In this document: positions 1 through 10,468 of the stretch, in pieces
Layout of the letters: every line of letters begins with the position of its first letter
How positions within the stretch are numbered: position 1 is the first letter of the stretch
Assembly: GCF_947179165.1 (NCBI RefSeq)
Contig: NC_077248.1
Span: 53,553,732-53,617,731, forward strand
Direction: 5' to 3'
Length of the DNA stretch: 64,000 bases
Origin: Solanum dulcamara
Taxonomy: Eukaryota; Streptophyta; Magnoliopsida; Solanales; Solanaceae
Translations under genes and position numbers: made by a program
The notes under the pieces: model-generated
Seen by the model: the letters and a program-made list of their open reading frames with translations, nothing else
Databases searched by the model: none
What the model was told of the DNA's origin: nothing

Positions 1-1625
1 ACTTTAACTTTAAGGGCTTTCATGGATCCATTAGTCTAAGCCTACAAGGGCTCCTATGTTGGCACATAGTTAATGAGATAAGGGGTTGCTACTAGGATTC
101 CCACCTCAATGCCTCATTCAGTGCTAAGTCAATCCCACAGAATAGTTTAATACTTTAAAATATTCATAGCATATAACTTAAAAATTCAAACATCATATTC
201 GGTAGAATAGCTCATTAAAACATTTGATAATTCAAATATGCAAGAATTGTCCTTATTGTATAAAGAATCCATCATTCATATCATTTCATCATTCTTTCAT
301 TTCATAAGACTATATTTTGATCATAAATATTGCTTTCATAAACATTCATTTGGAGTCAAAGCTTTCAAGTAAAACTTTATTAAAAACATAGTAAGACTAG
401 ATGGGTTTAAATCACTTCAACTTGAAAACATGTATGTACATAAATATACATAAATACTTTGAAATTCATTAATTAAAAATCATGTTTTAGACAACCCACC
501 ATGAATTTCAAGAACCTTTAAAGAGATAAATAAATAAATTACTTGCAATCCATCAATTCATACATATGAAATTATATTGTATCAAAATAGACCAATAATC
601 ATTAGTTTAACCATGATTCATAAGATTTATCATAAGAAAATATTACTTAAAATCAAGAGATTTAATTGAAAGAGTTTTTTTGGACTACATGGGTGGAAGA
701 ACCCATGAATAAACACCCACATAACTTAGAGTAAAGCTTAAAATAAATAAATATAATTTATCAGATAATCAAAATAATTTAGATATGAGAGTGGAAGGAA
801 TACTCTCATTGAAGCCTTACATACTTGGAATCCAAAGCTTTAGTCAGAACCGAAGGACTTAATGAACACTCTTGAGTCCTAACTTTTCTCCTCACCGGAA
901 TGTTTTGTGTACTACCCGGAGTATATGAATCATCAGAATAGTATTTTTTCACTATTAAGACTAAAACTATATTTGAGAATTAGTAAATAAGTGTATAGAG
1001 AGAAGAGTTGCTTGAGAAAGCTTGATAAATAAAATGAGGAAAAAAGGTGGGTATTTATAGGTGTAGAAGAGGGACCTAACAATAAATAAAATAATTATAA
1101 AGAAAAAATCTAAAAGTTTAATGGAAAATTGTGATTTCATGGGTGATGTTAAATGGAGGACAATTGATGTCATGAGTGATGTCAAATGTATCTAGATCTT
1201 TCCATGGTAGGTGAGATGAGTTCTTTTTAACAAAATAATCTTTTTTGGAGCTGCATTTGAATACGATAAATTCCTTATTAGGATTTGGTGTCTTCATAAG
1301 AATTGAAGATATGAAAGTCTTGTTTCATATCGTTTAAGAATCAACCAATGTGGATAATCCTACAGTGAGATATGATTTTTCTTCTATAAATACTCCATTC
1401 TATCACAGCATCCTATCTTACAATAATTAATTTATTTGACCTACTTAACCTCCGAAATATAAAATTTGATCACGAAAGTTGTAGGTAATGATCTTGTGGT
1501 TACTCAGAAATTTGAATCACCCAATTCGGATAATTCTATGGAAAGTTATGCTCAAAATACAGAGGTTGTATCAGTTTTAGGTGAGAATTGAAACATCGTA
1601 TACAACATTTTTAGGGGATGTTACA
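1..1625 (-). repeat. 3' LTR of element A, truncated by the window edge
   Basis: It aligns almost base for base with 7278-8894. In element orientation it begins TGTAACATCCCC at 1625, directly next to the purine tract. Position 1 corresponds to about 7278 in the other LTR, so roughly 670 bases of the PBS-proximal side lie outside the window. A 12 to 14 base segment present at about 7379 in the 5' LTR is missing here near 110. Confidence 0.92.
1052..1059 (-). promoter_or_regulatory. TATA box of element A (3' LTR copy)
   Basis: The minus strand reads CTATAAATA here. The same spot in the 5' LTR (8341-8348) reads CTATAAACA. The position inside the LTR fits a U3/R promoter. Transcription start is not visible and would be about 30 bases downstream (lower coordinates). 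Confidence 0.55.
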
Positions 1626-1640
1626 TTATCTCCCTCTTGG
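1626..1640 (-). other. Polypurine tract of element A
   Basis: The minus strand reads CCAAGAGGGAGATAA immediately before the LTR start TGTAACATC. This is the expected primer for plus-strand DNA synthesis. Equivalent tracts sit at 11835, 27902 and 39168 in B, C and F. Confidence 0.8.
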
Positions 1641-1828
1641 GAACATTCGTCCTTGAAAGAGGAAATAATTAGCTTGACTAGAGTAGAGTGTAAATGAACA
1701 ACCCATTATTAATGCAATAGTGTAATTTAAAACATCGTTTAAAATATATTTTATAATTTTACAAGCATATGATAAGAAAAGTTGAGATGCAAAGATTTCA
1801 AGTAATTGAGCAAGGACAAATTAATACC

Positions 1829-3130
1829 TTAGGTTTGGGTAGAGGGGAAAAGATGAGGGTATCTCTTAATCATATCCGCTTCCGCTTCCCATGTTGCACT
1901 TTCTATTTGTTGATTCCTCCAAAGTACTTTAACAAATGCAACTTCTTTGTTCCTCAATCTCTTAACTTGCCAGTCCAAAATTTTCATAGGAACTTCTTCA
2001 TAGGTCAAGTTTTCTTCACTATTCACTACTCCCATAGGTACAATGGAACTAGGATCACCCACACTTGTTTTCAACATAGACACGTGAAACACCGGATGAA
2101 CCATGTTCATTTCCAATGGTAATTCCAACTCATATGCAACCTTACCAACACGTCTCACGATTCTATAAGTCCCTACATATCTAGGGCTTAATTTCCCTTT
2201 CTTACCAAATCGAACCACACCTTTCATGGGTGAAACCTTCAGATACACCCAATCGTCCAAATTAAACTCAAGATCCCTTCTTCTAGTGTCAGAATAGGAC
2301 TTTTGACGACTTTGAGCCATCTTCAACCTTTCTCTAATGATCTTCACCTTCTCTAAAGTATCAAGTACCAAATCAGATCCCAACAAGGTCATCTCGCCTA
2401 CTTCGAACCAACCAATTGGTGATCTACATCGTCTCCCATACAAAGCCTCAAACGGCGCCATCTCAATACTTAAGTGGTAACTATTATTATAGGCAAACTC
2501 GATGAGCGGTAGATGATCATCCCAATTTCCTTTAAACTCCAACACACAAGCCCTTAACATATCCTTTAGTGTTTGAATAGTCCTTTCGGCTTGCCCATCC
2601 ATTTGAAGATGGAATGCTGTGCTCAACTTTACCTTAGTACCAAGGCCTTTCTAAAATGATCTCCAGAAGTGAGAAGTGAATTGGGTACCACAATCTGAAA
2701 TAATGGATAACGACAAACCATGCAACCTCACCAACTCTCGAATATACAACTTGACATAGTCTTTGGCACTATAGGAAGTCTTAACCGATAGGAAGTGAGC
2801 TGACTTAGTTATTCTATCAATAATTACCCAAATCGAGTCATGACGCTTCCGGGTATGAGGCAAACCCACTACAAAATCCATATTCACATCTTCTCACTTC
2901 CAAGTAGGGATTTCAATGTCTTGGGCTAGGCCACCCAACCTTTGATATTTGGCCTTCACTTGTTGGCAATTCATACATTCGGACACAAACCTTGATATGT
3001 CCTTTTTCATACCACCTCACCAATACAACGCCTTTAAGTCTCGGTACATTTTCTTTGAACCGAGATGAATGGAGTATGTAGAATTATGAGCCTCCATCAA
3101 GATCAAACTTCTTAGGCCATCAACATCTGG
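1829..3130 (-). pseudogene. pol: Element A integrase with chromodomain-like C-terminus
   Basis: It would insert element cDNA into the genome. The N-terminal HHCC zinc motif reads EAHNSTYSIH ... CMNCQQVK (about 2945-3110). The catalytic triad is visible: D in MNMDFVVGLP (codon 2876-2878), D in SDCGTQF (2692-2694) and E in GQAERTIQ (2585-2587), a DD35E spacing. The tail around 1845-2010 (motifs ILDWQVKRLRNKEV and ATWEAEADM) is the chromodomain-like end typical of Tekay/Del-type elements. In-frame stops at 2651-2653, 2894-2896 and 3017-3019 break it; each replaces an expected Trp or Gln codon. The longest open piece is 265 codons (1829-2626). All catalytic residues survive, so loss of function comes from the stops. 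Confidence 0.93.
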
Positions 3131-3399
3131 AACACATATCCGACCTTGGTAGTATAGTAGCCCATCTCCCTCTTGGGAAAAGACCTCTATATTCTTTTCA
3201 TTTACCAACTTCTTTAACTCGATAAACTTTGGGTCAAGATCTTGCTTTGATTTAACATCTACCACCAAAGAGGATTCAGACCTATTTTGAACAGCCATAC
3301 CACTATCATTAGTACCACACAACTTCACCCCTAATATAGCTAACTGGTGAACATCTTTTACTAACTCCCTCTTTCTTTCATCCACATGGGCCACACTCC

Positions 3400-3798
3400 C
3401 CATAGACACTCTACTAAGTGCATCAGCAACCATATTGGCTTTACCTGGATGATAGTGCACACTCATATCATAGTCCTTAAGGAGTTCTAGCCACCTTATT
3501 TGCCTTAGATTAAGGTCTTTTGGATGAACACATATTGAAGACTTTTATGATCAGTATACACATCCACATGCACCCCATAGAGGTAATGCCTCCAAATCTT
3601 CAAAGCAAAAACAACACCCGCCAATTCAAGGTCATGGGTAGGGTAGTTATGCTCATGCACCTTTAATTGCCTAGAAGCATAGGCTATGACCTTGCCGTTT
3701 TGCATTAAGACACAACCTAAACCAATCTTTGAAGCATCACAATAAATTACAAACCCTTCTAATCCTTCTGGAAGAGTCAAAATAGGAGCAGAGGTAAG
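3400..3798 (-). pseudogene. pol: Element A RNase H domain
   Basis: It degrades the RNA strand during reverse transcription. The frame 3505-3780 shows the acidic motifs [15 protein letters not shown] and YTDHKSLQ in the usual order, and the downstream frame holds [16 protein letters not shown] missing base near 3515 shifts the frame between the HKSLQYVF motif and the LRQ-RWLELLKDY motif. An in-frame TGA at 3799-3801 separates it from RT; the family usually has an Arg codon there, so this is a single C-to-T change. It is one polyprotein with RT and integrase in an intact element. Confidence 0.9.
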
Positions 3799-4584
3799 TC
3801 AATCTTTTAAGGTCTGGAAACTCTTCTCACACTCATCTGTCCATATGAATTTGGATTTCTTTTGGGTAAATTTTGTCATAAGAGATGAGATGGAAGAAAA
3901 ACCTTTGATGAACCTTCTATAGTACCCGGCTAGACTTAAGAAGCTCCTAATATCTGAAGGAGATAATGGTCTAGGCCAATTTTTGACTGCCTCTATTTTC
4001 TTAGGATCAACCTTGATCCCATCCCTGGACACTACATGACCAAGAAATGCAATCTCCTTTAACCAAAATTCACACTTACTAAATTTTGTAAATAATTGCC
4101 TATCCCTCAATATTTGAAGCACAACTCTCAAGTGATTTTTATGTTCTTCCTCACTCCGAGAGTAAATCAAAATATCATCAATGAAGACCACCACAAAGGT
4201 ATCAAGGTAAGGTTTGAACACCCTATTCATCAAGTCCATAAACACCACTAGTGCATTCGTCAATCCAAAACTCATCACCATAAACTCAAAGTGACGATAC
4301 CTTATTCGGAAGGCCGTTTTGGGAATGTCATACTCACTCACCCATAGTTGGTGATAGCTTAACCGAAGGTCAATCTTGGAGAAGTGACTTGCTCCTTGCA
4401 ATTGATCAAACAAGTCATTTATTCTAGAGAGTGGGTACTTGTTCTTAATGGTCATCTTATTTAATTGCCAGAAGTCTATGCACATTCGAAGTGACCCATC
4501 CTTCTTTCTCACAAATAACACAGGAGCACCTTATGGTGAAATACTTGGTCTTATGAACCCCTTCTCTAACAAGTCCTTTAATTA
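3799..4584 (-). pseudogene. pol: Element A reverse transcriptase
   Basis: This is the RNA-dependent DNA polymerase. A 240-codon open frame (3799-4521) carries [12 protein letters not shown], the catalytic SKIDLR Asp, the fingers/palm motif [11 protein letters not shown], and the active site [10 protein letters not shown] (FIDD at 4171-4185), followed by FLGHVVS and [11 protein letters not shown]. Both metal-binding Asp residues of the FIDD box are kept. Stops at 4531-4533 (in place of the expected Trp of SPWGAP) and 4582-4584 (in place of a Gln) detach it from the protease. Of the copies in the window this RT is the most complete. Confidence 0.93.
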
Positions 4585-5215
4585 TTCCTTCAACTCATTC
4601 AATTCTGTCGGGGCTATACGGTAAGGAGGAATAGAGATAGGTTGGGTATCGGGGAGGAGATTGATACCAAAATCAACTTCCTTTTCGGGAGGGACATCGG
4701 GAAGGTCATCGGGAAAGACATTAGGGAATTCATTGACTATAGAAACCGACTCAAGAGGAGGACTTTTGGAGTTGACATGCCTAACCCTCACAATGTGGTA
4801 AATACAACCCTTAGAAATCATTTTGCGGGCCTTAAGATAAGAAATAAACTTACCCTTCACCACCAAATCACTACCCTCCAATTCAATAACAGGCTTATTT
4901 AGAAATTGGAACTTGACTCGATAAGTCCTACAATCTATGGAAGCATAAGATGCATGTAACAAATCCATCTCAAGAATGACATCGAAATCTATCATGTCAA
5001 GTTCAATAAGATCACAAGGAATAACTTTGTGAAAGATAGACATAAGGCAACCTATATAGACCTTTCTAGCAATAACTGACTCACCAACGGAGGTAGATAC
5101 CAAATAGGGCTCTAATAACATTTCAGGTAAAACACAAATCTATTAGCAAGGAATAGAGTAACAAAAGATAAATTTTCACCCAGATCTAATAGTGCATACA
5201 CATCCAAAGAAAAGA
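4585..5215 (-). pseudogene. pol: Element A protease and linker
   Basis: It is the aspartic protease that would process the polyprotein. The active-site region reads LLDLGENLSFVT (about 5160-5190), a variant of the D-[ST/P]-G signature. Downstream are [12 protein letters not shown], the flap-side motif [12 protein letters not shown] and the linker [16 protein letters not shown] that leads into RT. The open piece is 4582-5121. One extra base near 5130-5140, compared with element C, shifts the frame between the active site and MLLEPYL. The usual G in DVILGMDWL is E here. Confidence 0.85.
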
Positions 5216-6389
5216 CCTTTAACATACCAATAATGATATTGGGTGCATCCTCAACCTCTTGTCTCCCATGCAAGGCATAAAAGCGGTTGGTGCATTGGTC
5301 ACCTCCTTGGAATTGTTGACCATGAGCAATTTGGCCTTGAGTCCTACAACCACCATCTCTACAATCCTTAGCATGGTGGCCCAGCTTGCCACACTTAAAG
5401 CATGCATTGGAGCCGGCTAAGCATTCCCCTTTGTGAGTCCTTCCACATTTCTTGCAAGTGGGAAAAGTTTAAGTAGAAACATTCTCTCTTGGAATCATTG
5501 GTTTACCACTCTTGTCCTTGTTGAACCTTGGAGGAGGAGTATTGGTGGAACCTTGTCCCACAAATCATTGCCTACCTTGGCCTTTTCCATTGTTACCATA
5601 ATCGGACCTTTGAGGGTTAAACCCTCCACTATCAACTCTAGCCTTTTTGAACTCCCTTGATCTCTCTCTAAGCTTCTCTTCTTCAATTTGTTCTGCGTAA
5701 GTCATTAACCGAGAGATGTCCATCTGCTTGACCAACATGGGTATTTTTCCCTCTTTGGACACCAAGCTTGAGACACCAGAAATAAACTTGCTCATCCTAG
5801 CTCTTGGGTCGGATACCATGAAATGAGTATACTTGGACAACTTAGTGAATTTAAGAGCATACTACCTCACGCTCATACTCCCTTGACGGAGGTTGATGAA
5901 CTCTTGGATTTTGGCCTCCCTTAGCTCTAATGGGAAGAAGCGGTCTAGGAAGGCACCTTTGAACTCTTCCCATCCTATCAGCCCTATTTCTTCATCCCTC
6001 TACACAACCCATTATTCGAACCACACTAGAGCCACACTTTTGAGTTGATAGGCCACTAGCTCGACCTTCTCATTTAGTGGCACACCCATGATAGCCATAA
6101 TCCGATACACCTCATTAATGAACTCTATAGGGTCCTCATCTAGTTTAGAACCATCGAACTCGGGCGGATTCATCCTCTAGAAATCCCAAATCCTAGAGGA
6201 TGAATTTTGCATTTGGGGAGGAGGAACACCTAGATTCCGTTGGTTGGCTATGACTTGAGCTAACAAAGTAATAACACTGCAAAACTCAGCATGGGTTACC
6301 CCGTCCTCATGATGTTGGGCATTGGGAATCGGAGGAGTTTGGTCCACATCGTCAACCCTTGCTCTTTGAGGTTCTCTTCCACGAGTCAT
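5216..6389 (-). pseudogene. gag: Element A Gag with two zinc knuckles
   Basis: Gag forms the virus-like particle that packages element RNA. The start is taken as ATG at 6387-6389 (MTRGREPQRARV), which matches C's start MPYGRQPPRIRV. The capsid-like part includes VYRIMAIMGVPLNEK (about 6060-6120) and SKYTHFMVSDPRARMSKF (about 5785-5838). Two knuckles follow: CKKCGRTHKGEC (5421-5456) and the canonical CX2CX4HX4C CFKCGKLGHHAKDC (5361-5402), six residues apart. Several in-frame stops occur, mostly at expected Trp codons. Open pieces are 6177-6389 and 5565-5840. Confidence 0.88.
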
Positions 6390-6587
6390 TATCTAGAGAA
6401 CACGAAATGGGTCGTTAGTTAAAGGAAATCTTAGGACACTCTAAGGCACGACATGAATTTGAAAGAAGTGAAAATTTTCTTAAATGCCTCATAGTTTTCT
6501 CTTCATAATTGTGGCGCGCTTCACAACCATAAACAAGGCCCTATTCGATACGGTATGTTGGACTCCAAGGACCATTCAAAACCTCGG

Positions 6588-6599
6588 ACTCTGATACCA
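6588..6599 (-). other. Primer-binding site of element A
   Basis: The minus strand reads TGGTATCAGAGT, matching the 3' end complement of initiator tRNA-Met (TGGTATCAGAGC) at 11 of 12 positions. It lies four bases inside the LTR border. The leader 6390-6587 between PBS and gag holds no recognisable gene. Confidence 0.85.
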
Positions 6600-6978
6600 A
6601 GTTTTTCACGATCTAAGTCTAGGGCCTAGACGTGACATGGCGAATAAGGAATCCGAAAGTACCTCAAACAAGCCTCTTAGCATTCTTTTAGCCTTTCATA
6701 AGTAATGATGAAAAATTAAACAAGCAAAAATCATAATAGTAAATCTTCAACTTACATATGTCCAACAATACCTCTAACTATTAGATTTAACGGGGTTAAG
6801 ACAAGTCCCTAGCTCACCCTTAATCATAATAGAAGAAATGCAATAGTAAAATATCTCAACATATCATAAGCTAGAAATATAAAGGAGTATTATTCCCGGA
6901 ACATGGGAACTCACCAAAAGTAGTCTTTAATGAAATCTCAACTAGCAACATGGAGGAGAACGAGGAGGAGCACTGGTC

Positions 6979-7036
6979 CCTACATGGTGATATTATGTAG
7001 GCAAAAGAGTATGCGTTAGTACTTTGAATGTACTAA
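6979..7036 (-). other. Two-hairpin module in the LTR of element A
   Basis: Arms CCTACAT (6979-6985) and ATGTAGG (6995-7001) pair around a 9-base loop. Fourteen bases later, arms TTAGTAC (7016-7022) and GTACTAA (7030-7036) pair around a 7-base loop. The same module, wholly or in part, occurs at 17187, 22491, 33064, 52497, 57616, 59539 and 62016 in LTRs of other subfamilies. It lies about 375 bases from the PBS side of the LTR, so it is likely transcribed in the leader. Its function is not known to me. Confidence 0.6.
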
Positions 7037-8340
7037 GTATGTAAAGATGCATGAACATTGAGGAAACATTAAAACATTTATGTAATATGGAACATAATGT
7101 AATGCATGCATGATAAATCATATAAATATCCTTTAAAACATTCATTTTATAAAAAAATGACCATAACTGACATTTAAGACCATGCGAGCTATTACATGGA
7201 ATCCAACATAACCCCCTACATTGGTCGGACAGACTACTTGCTAGGTAGAACTCCGTCAACTTCATTTATTTCTTTAAGTTTAACTTTAAGGGCTTTCATG
7301 GATCCATTAGCCTAAGCCTACAAGGGCTCCTATGTTGGCACATAGTTAATAAGACAAGGGGTTGCTACTAGGATTCCCTTGCTGAATTCCACCTCAATGT
7401 CCCATTCGGTGCTAAGTCAATCCCACAGAATAGTTTAATACTTCAAAATATTCATAGCATATAACTTGAGAATTCAAACATCATATTCAGTAGAATAGCT
7501 CATTAAAACATTTGATAATTCAAATATGCAAGAATTGTCCTTATTGCTTAAAGAATTCATCATTCATATCATTTCATCATTCTTTCATTTCATAAGACTC
7601 CCTTTTGATCATAGATATTACTTTCATAAACATTAATTTGGAGTCAAAACTTTCAAGTTAAACTTTATTAAAAACATAGTAAGACTAAGTGGGTTTAAAT
7701 CACTTCAACTTGAAAACATGTATGTACATAAATATACATAAGTACTTTGAAATTCATTAATTAAAAGTCACGCTTTAGACAACCCACCTTGAATTTCAAG
7801 AACCTTTAAAGAGATAAATAAATAAATTACTTGCAATCCATCAATTCATACATATAAAATTATGTTGTATCAAAATAGACCAATAATAATTAGTTTAACC
7901 ATGATTCATAAGAGTTACCATAAGAAAATATTACTTAAAATCAAGAGATTTAATTGAAAGAGTTTTTTTGGACTACATGGGTGGAAGAACCCATGAATAA
8001 ACACCCACATAACTTAGAGTAATGCTTAAAGAAAATAAATATAATTTATCATATAATAAAAATAATTTAGATATGAGAGTGGAAGGAATACTCTCATTGA
8101 AGCCTTACATACTTGGAATTCGAAGCTTTAGTCGGAACCGAAAGACTTAATGAACACTCTTGAGTCCTAACTTTTCTCCTCGCCAGAACGTTTTATGTAC
8201 TACCCGGAGTACATGAATCATCAGAATAGTATTTTTTCACTACTAAGAACTAAAACTATATTTGAGAATTAGTAAAGAAGTGTATAGACAGAAGAGTTTC
8301 TTGAGAAAACTTGATAAATAAAATGAGGAAATAAGGTGGG

Positions 8341-8348
8341 TGTTTATA
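8341..8348 (-). promoter_or_regulatory. TATA box of element A (5' LTR copy)
   Basis: The minus strand reads CCTATAAACA here, one change from the 3' LTR copy at 1052-1059. This copy would drive the genomic transcript of the element. Confidence 0.55.
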
Positions 8349-8894
8349 GGTGTAGAAGAGGGACCAAACAATAAATAAAATACTTATAAAGAAAAAATCT
8401 AAAAATTTAATGGAAAATTGTGATGTCATGGGTGATGTTAAATGGAGGACAATTGATATCATGAGTGATGTCAAATGTATCTAGATCTTTTCATGGTAGG
8501 TGAGATGAGTTTTTTTTAACAAAATAATCTTTTTTGGAGCTGCGTTTGAATACGATAAATTCCTTATTAGGATTTGGTGTCTTCATAAGAATTATAGATA
8601 TGGAAGTCTTGTTTCATATCGTTTAAGAATCAACCAATGTAGATAATCCTACAGTGAGATATGCTTTTTCTTCTATAAATACTCTATTCCGTCACATCAT
8701 CCTGTCTTACAACAATTAATTTATTTGACCTACTTAACCTCTGAAACATAAAATATGGTCTTCATAAAAGTTGTAGGTAATGATTCTGTAGTTACTCAAA
8801 AAATTAAATCACCCAATTTGGACAAACCTATGGAAAGTTATGCCTAAATTACAGAGGCTGTATCATCTTTAAGCGAGAATTGAAACATCGTATA

Positions 8895-10468
8895 CTACCC
8901 AATTTGGAATCTCGAGGATGTTGAAGTTATAGCGGAGGTGCTGCTCAATTTTTGTTAACTCTTTAACTAGTTAAGGAACTAGTCAAAAAAATGAGCAAAG
9001 GGTTGAGTTCTATGAATACTAAGGTGCAAGAGTGGTTGATATCATATTACTTCCATGTTGAATAGATTCAAAGGACGATGAGGTGAATGCGACAAAGAGT
9101 GTCCCATATCAGGTATGTGAAGCTCTCTCTTGGCATGTTTTTTACATAGGTATGTAATGACTATCTTTTCTCTTCCTTTTGGCATGTCTTAGATGTAGGT
9201 TGTGGATGATGAAAGCTTCGGGGCAACTTCACTCTTAGGTTCTGAATATGACTTCAGGACTCTGGATCACTTCTGGATATTAAGACTTTTAAAGTAGTTA
9301 AACTCCTACTCCTCGAGTCTTCTATATGACTGTATAACGATTGATTCGACTAAGCCTTTTTTTTTTTAAAAAAGAAGGCTCCGGGACAACCAACGCTCGG
9401 ACTGCTATAAAATATTTTATATTGTATATGTCTAAGATTTCTAAAATTCCCTTTTACATAGTCCTTAGTGTCATTAAAAAGGTATACATCAAATACTTTC
9501 TTCCCTGATCTCCAGGGATGATTCACCTGATGACTTCATTGAGTCTCCGATAATGATTTAAACTGTGTTTTGTTTCTCACTACTCTACTCGTGTATACTG
9601 TAATACTTCATTCATCGCGCCCAGGCTGGGAATAGTTATCGTGCATAATTTACTGCATTGTTCATCGCGCCCTCACTAGAGGGTCGGGAATAGTTTATAT
9701 ATATATGATGATGTGTTGTAATAAGGTGGTGATGGCACTGGGGCCATGATGGTGTTACAGATATGATTCACCGGATCCCTGATAGGGCCGGTTATATTGT
9801 AAAAATTGAGCATGCATGATTTTACTTCCCTAGTTGCAGATTTCTGATTTGATATTATATCCCTTGCTTGTCTATTCTAGATATGCCTCTAGTCATATTG
9901 ATTTATGTTTTACATACTCAGTACATATGTCTTACTGACCCTCTTTTCTCGGGGGGGGGGGGGGGGGGGGGAGGGAGGAGGGGGCTGCATTTCATACCCA
10001 TAAGTACAGATACAGGTTTTAGGAGTCCGTCATCTTAGGATCCTGCTCAGCTCAGCTGGAAGAGGCTCCATTGTATCGAAGCCTAGTTTTTTGAACTAGC
10101 CATTAATGTATAGTATTATTTTGTTATTTAGGGGTACGGCGGGGGCCCTGTCTCGCCATATGTTATCTTTAATAGTGTTAGAAGTCTGCAGACATGTATA
10201 TGTGGGTTGTATATGTCAGTTTGGTTCAACTGGTTCTACATGATGTATGGTATACATTATTATGTTATAGTAGCCTTGTCGGCTTGTGTTCCCTTTCATT
10301 ATGTGATACAAATGAAAGAGGCTACAGGTTTATGAAAATGTTATCACCCAATAGGGTTATGTTATATAGTATTGTGTTATTTATAGTTTGACTTGGCCAT
10401 AACTGATAAACATATATACGGGGTCTAGGTCGAACCCTAGTTACGGCCTACGGGGTTGGGTCATGACA
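8895..10468 (+). repeat. Family E LTR, 5'-truncated
   Basis: It matches the second half of the family E LTRs at 39745-47971 and, reversed, 23384-26980. Shared landmarks are GGAGGTGCTGC then TTAACTAGTTAAGGAACTAG (8936-8986), the TTCACCGGATCC block (9768), and the end GGGTTGGGTCATGACA at 10468. The U3 half and promoter are missing, cut at the junction with element A. It lies inside the 3' LTR of element B at a site corresponding to about 17425. No target duplication can be tested because the left flank is lost. Confidence 0.85.
9951..9984 (+). repeat. Poly-G tract
   Basis: A run of 21 G is followed by GGG, GG and GGGG groups broken by single A. Other family E copies have only a short TTCGGGGGGCTGC-type sequence here (e.g. 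42020), so the run is a local expansion. Run length may be affected by sequencing error. Confidence 0.85.

Larger units (their letters stand above)
1..8894 (-). mobile_element. Element A: Ty3/Gypsy chromovirus-like retrotransposon, best preserved copy
   Basis: The order on the minus strand is 5' LTR (6604-8894), PBS, gag, protease, RT, RNase H, integrase, polypurine tract and 3' LTR (1-1625, cut by the window edge). RNase H placed before integrase is the Ty3/Gypsy order. The integrase ends in a chromodomain-like tail, which suggests a Tekay/Del-like chromovirus. LTR identity looks like about 95 percent over the first 200 bp compared by eye. At least six in-frame stops and two frameshifts break pol, so the copy is not autonomous. 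The 5' LTR lacks its last 20 or so bases at 8894, where it joins a family E LTR. Confidence 0.92.
6604..8894 (-). repeat. 5' LTR of element A
   Basis: The left border follows the PBS; the expected TGTCATGAT is decayed to TTTCACGAT. The right border should end in ...GATGTTACA as at 1625, but similarity to the 3' LTR stops after CATCGTATA at 8894. About 20 terminal bases are therefore missing and family E sequence follows. The LTR carries a TATA box (8341-8348) and a two-hairpin module (6979-7036). Confidence 0.9.

Noticed and set aside
1769..2122. Plus-strand open frames at 1769-2122, 28150-28533 and 4642-4902
   Set aside because: They are antisense to integrase or protease sequence of A and C and show no domain of their own.
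3799..4584. Endogenous pararetrovirus (caulimovirid) as source of the RT
   Set aside because: The elements have LTRs, integrase and polypurine tracts in Ty3/Gypsy order, and no movement protein is visible.
9358..9375. T/A homopolymer run as a possible SINE or LINE tail
   Set aside because: No adjacent element body or target duplication; it is inside family E LTR sequence.
10194..10391. 65-codon open frame in the truncated family E LTR
   Set aside because: Antisense or non-coding LTR sequence; no equivalent frame in other copies.
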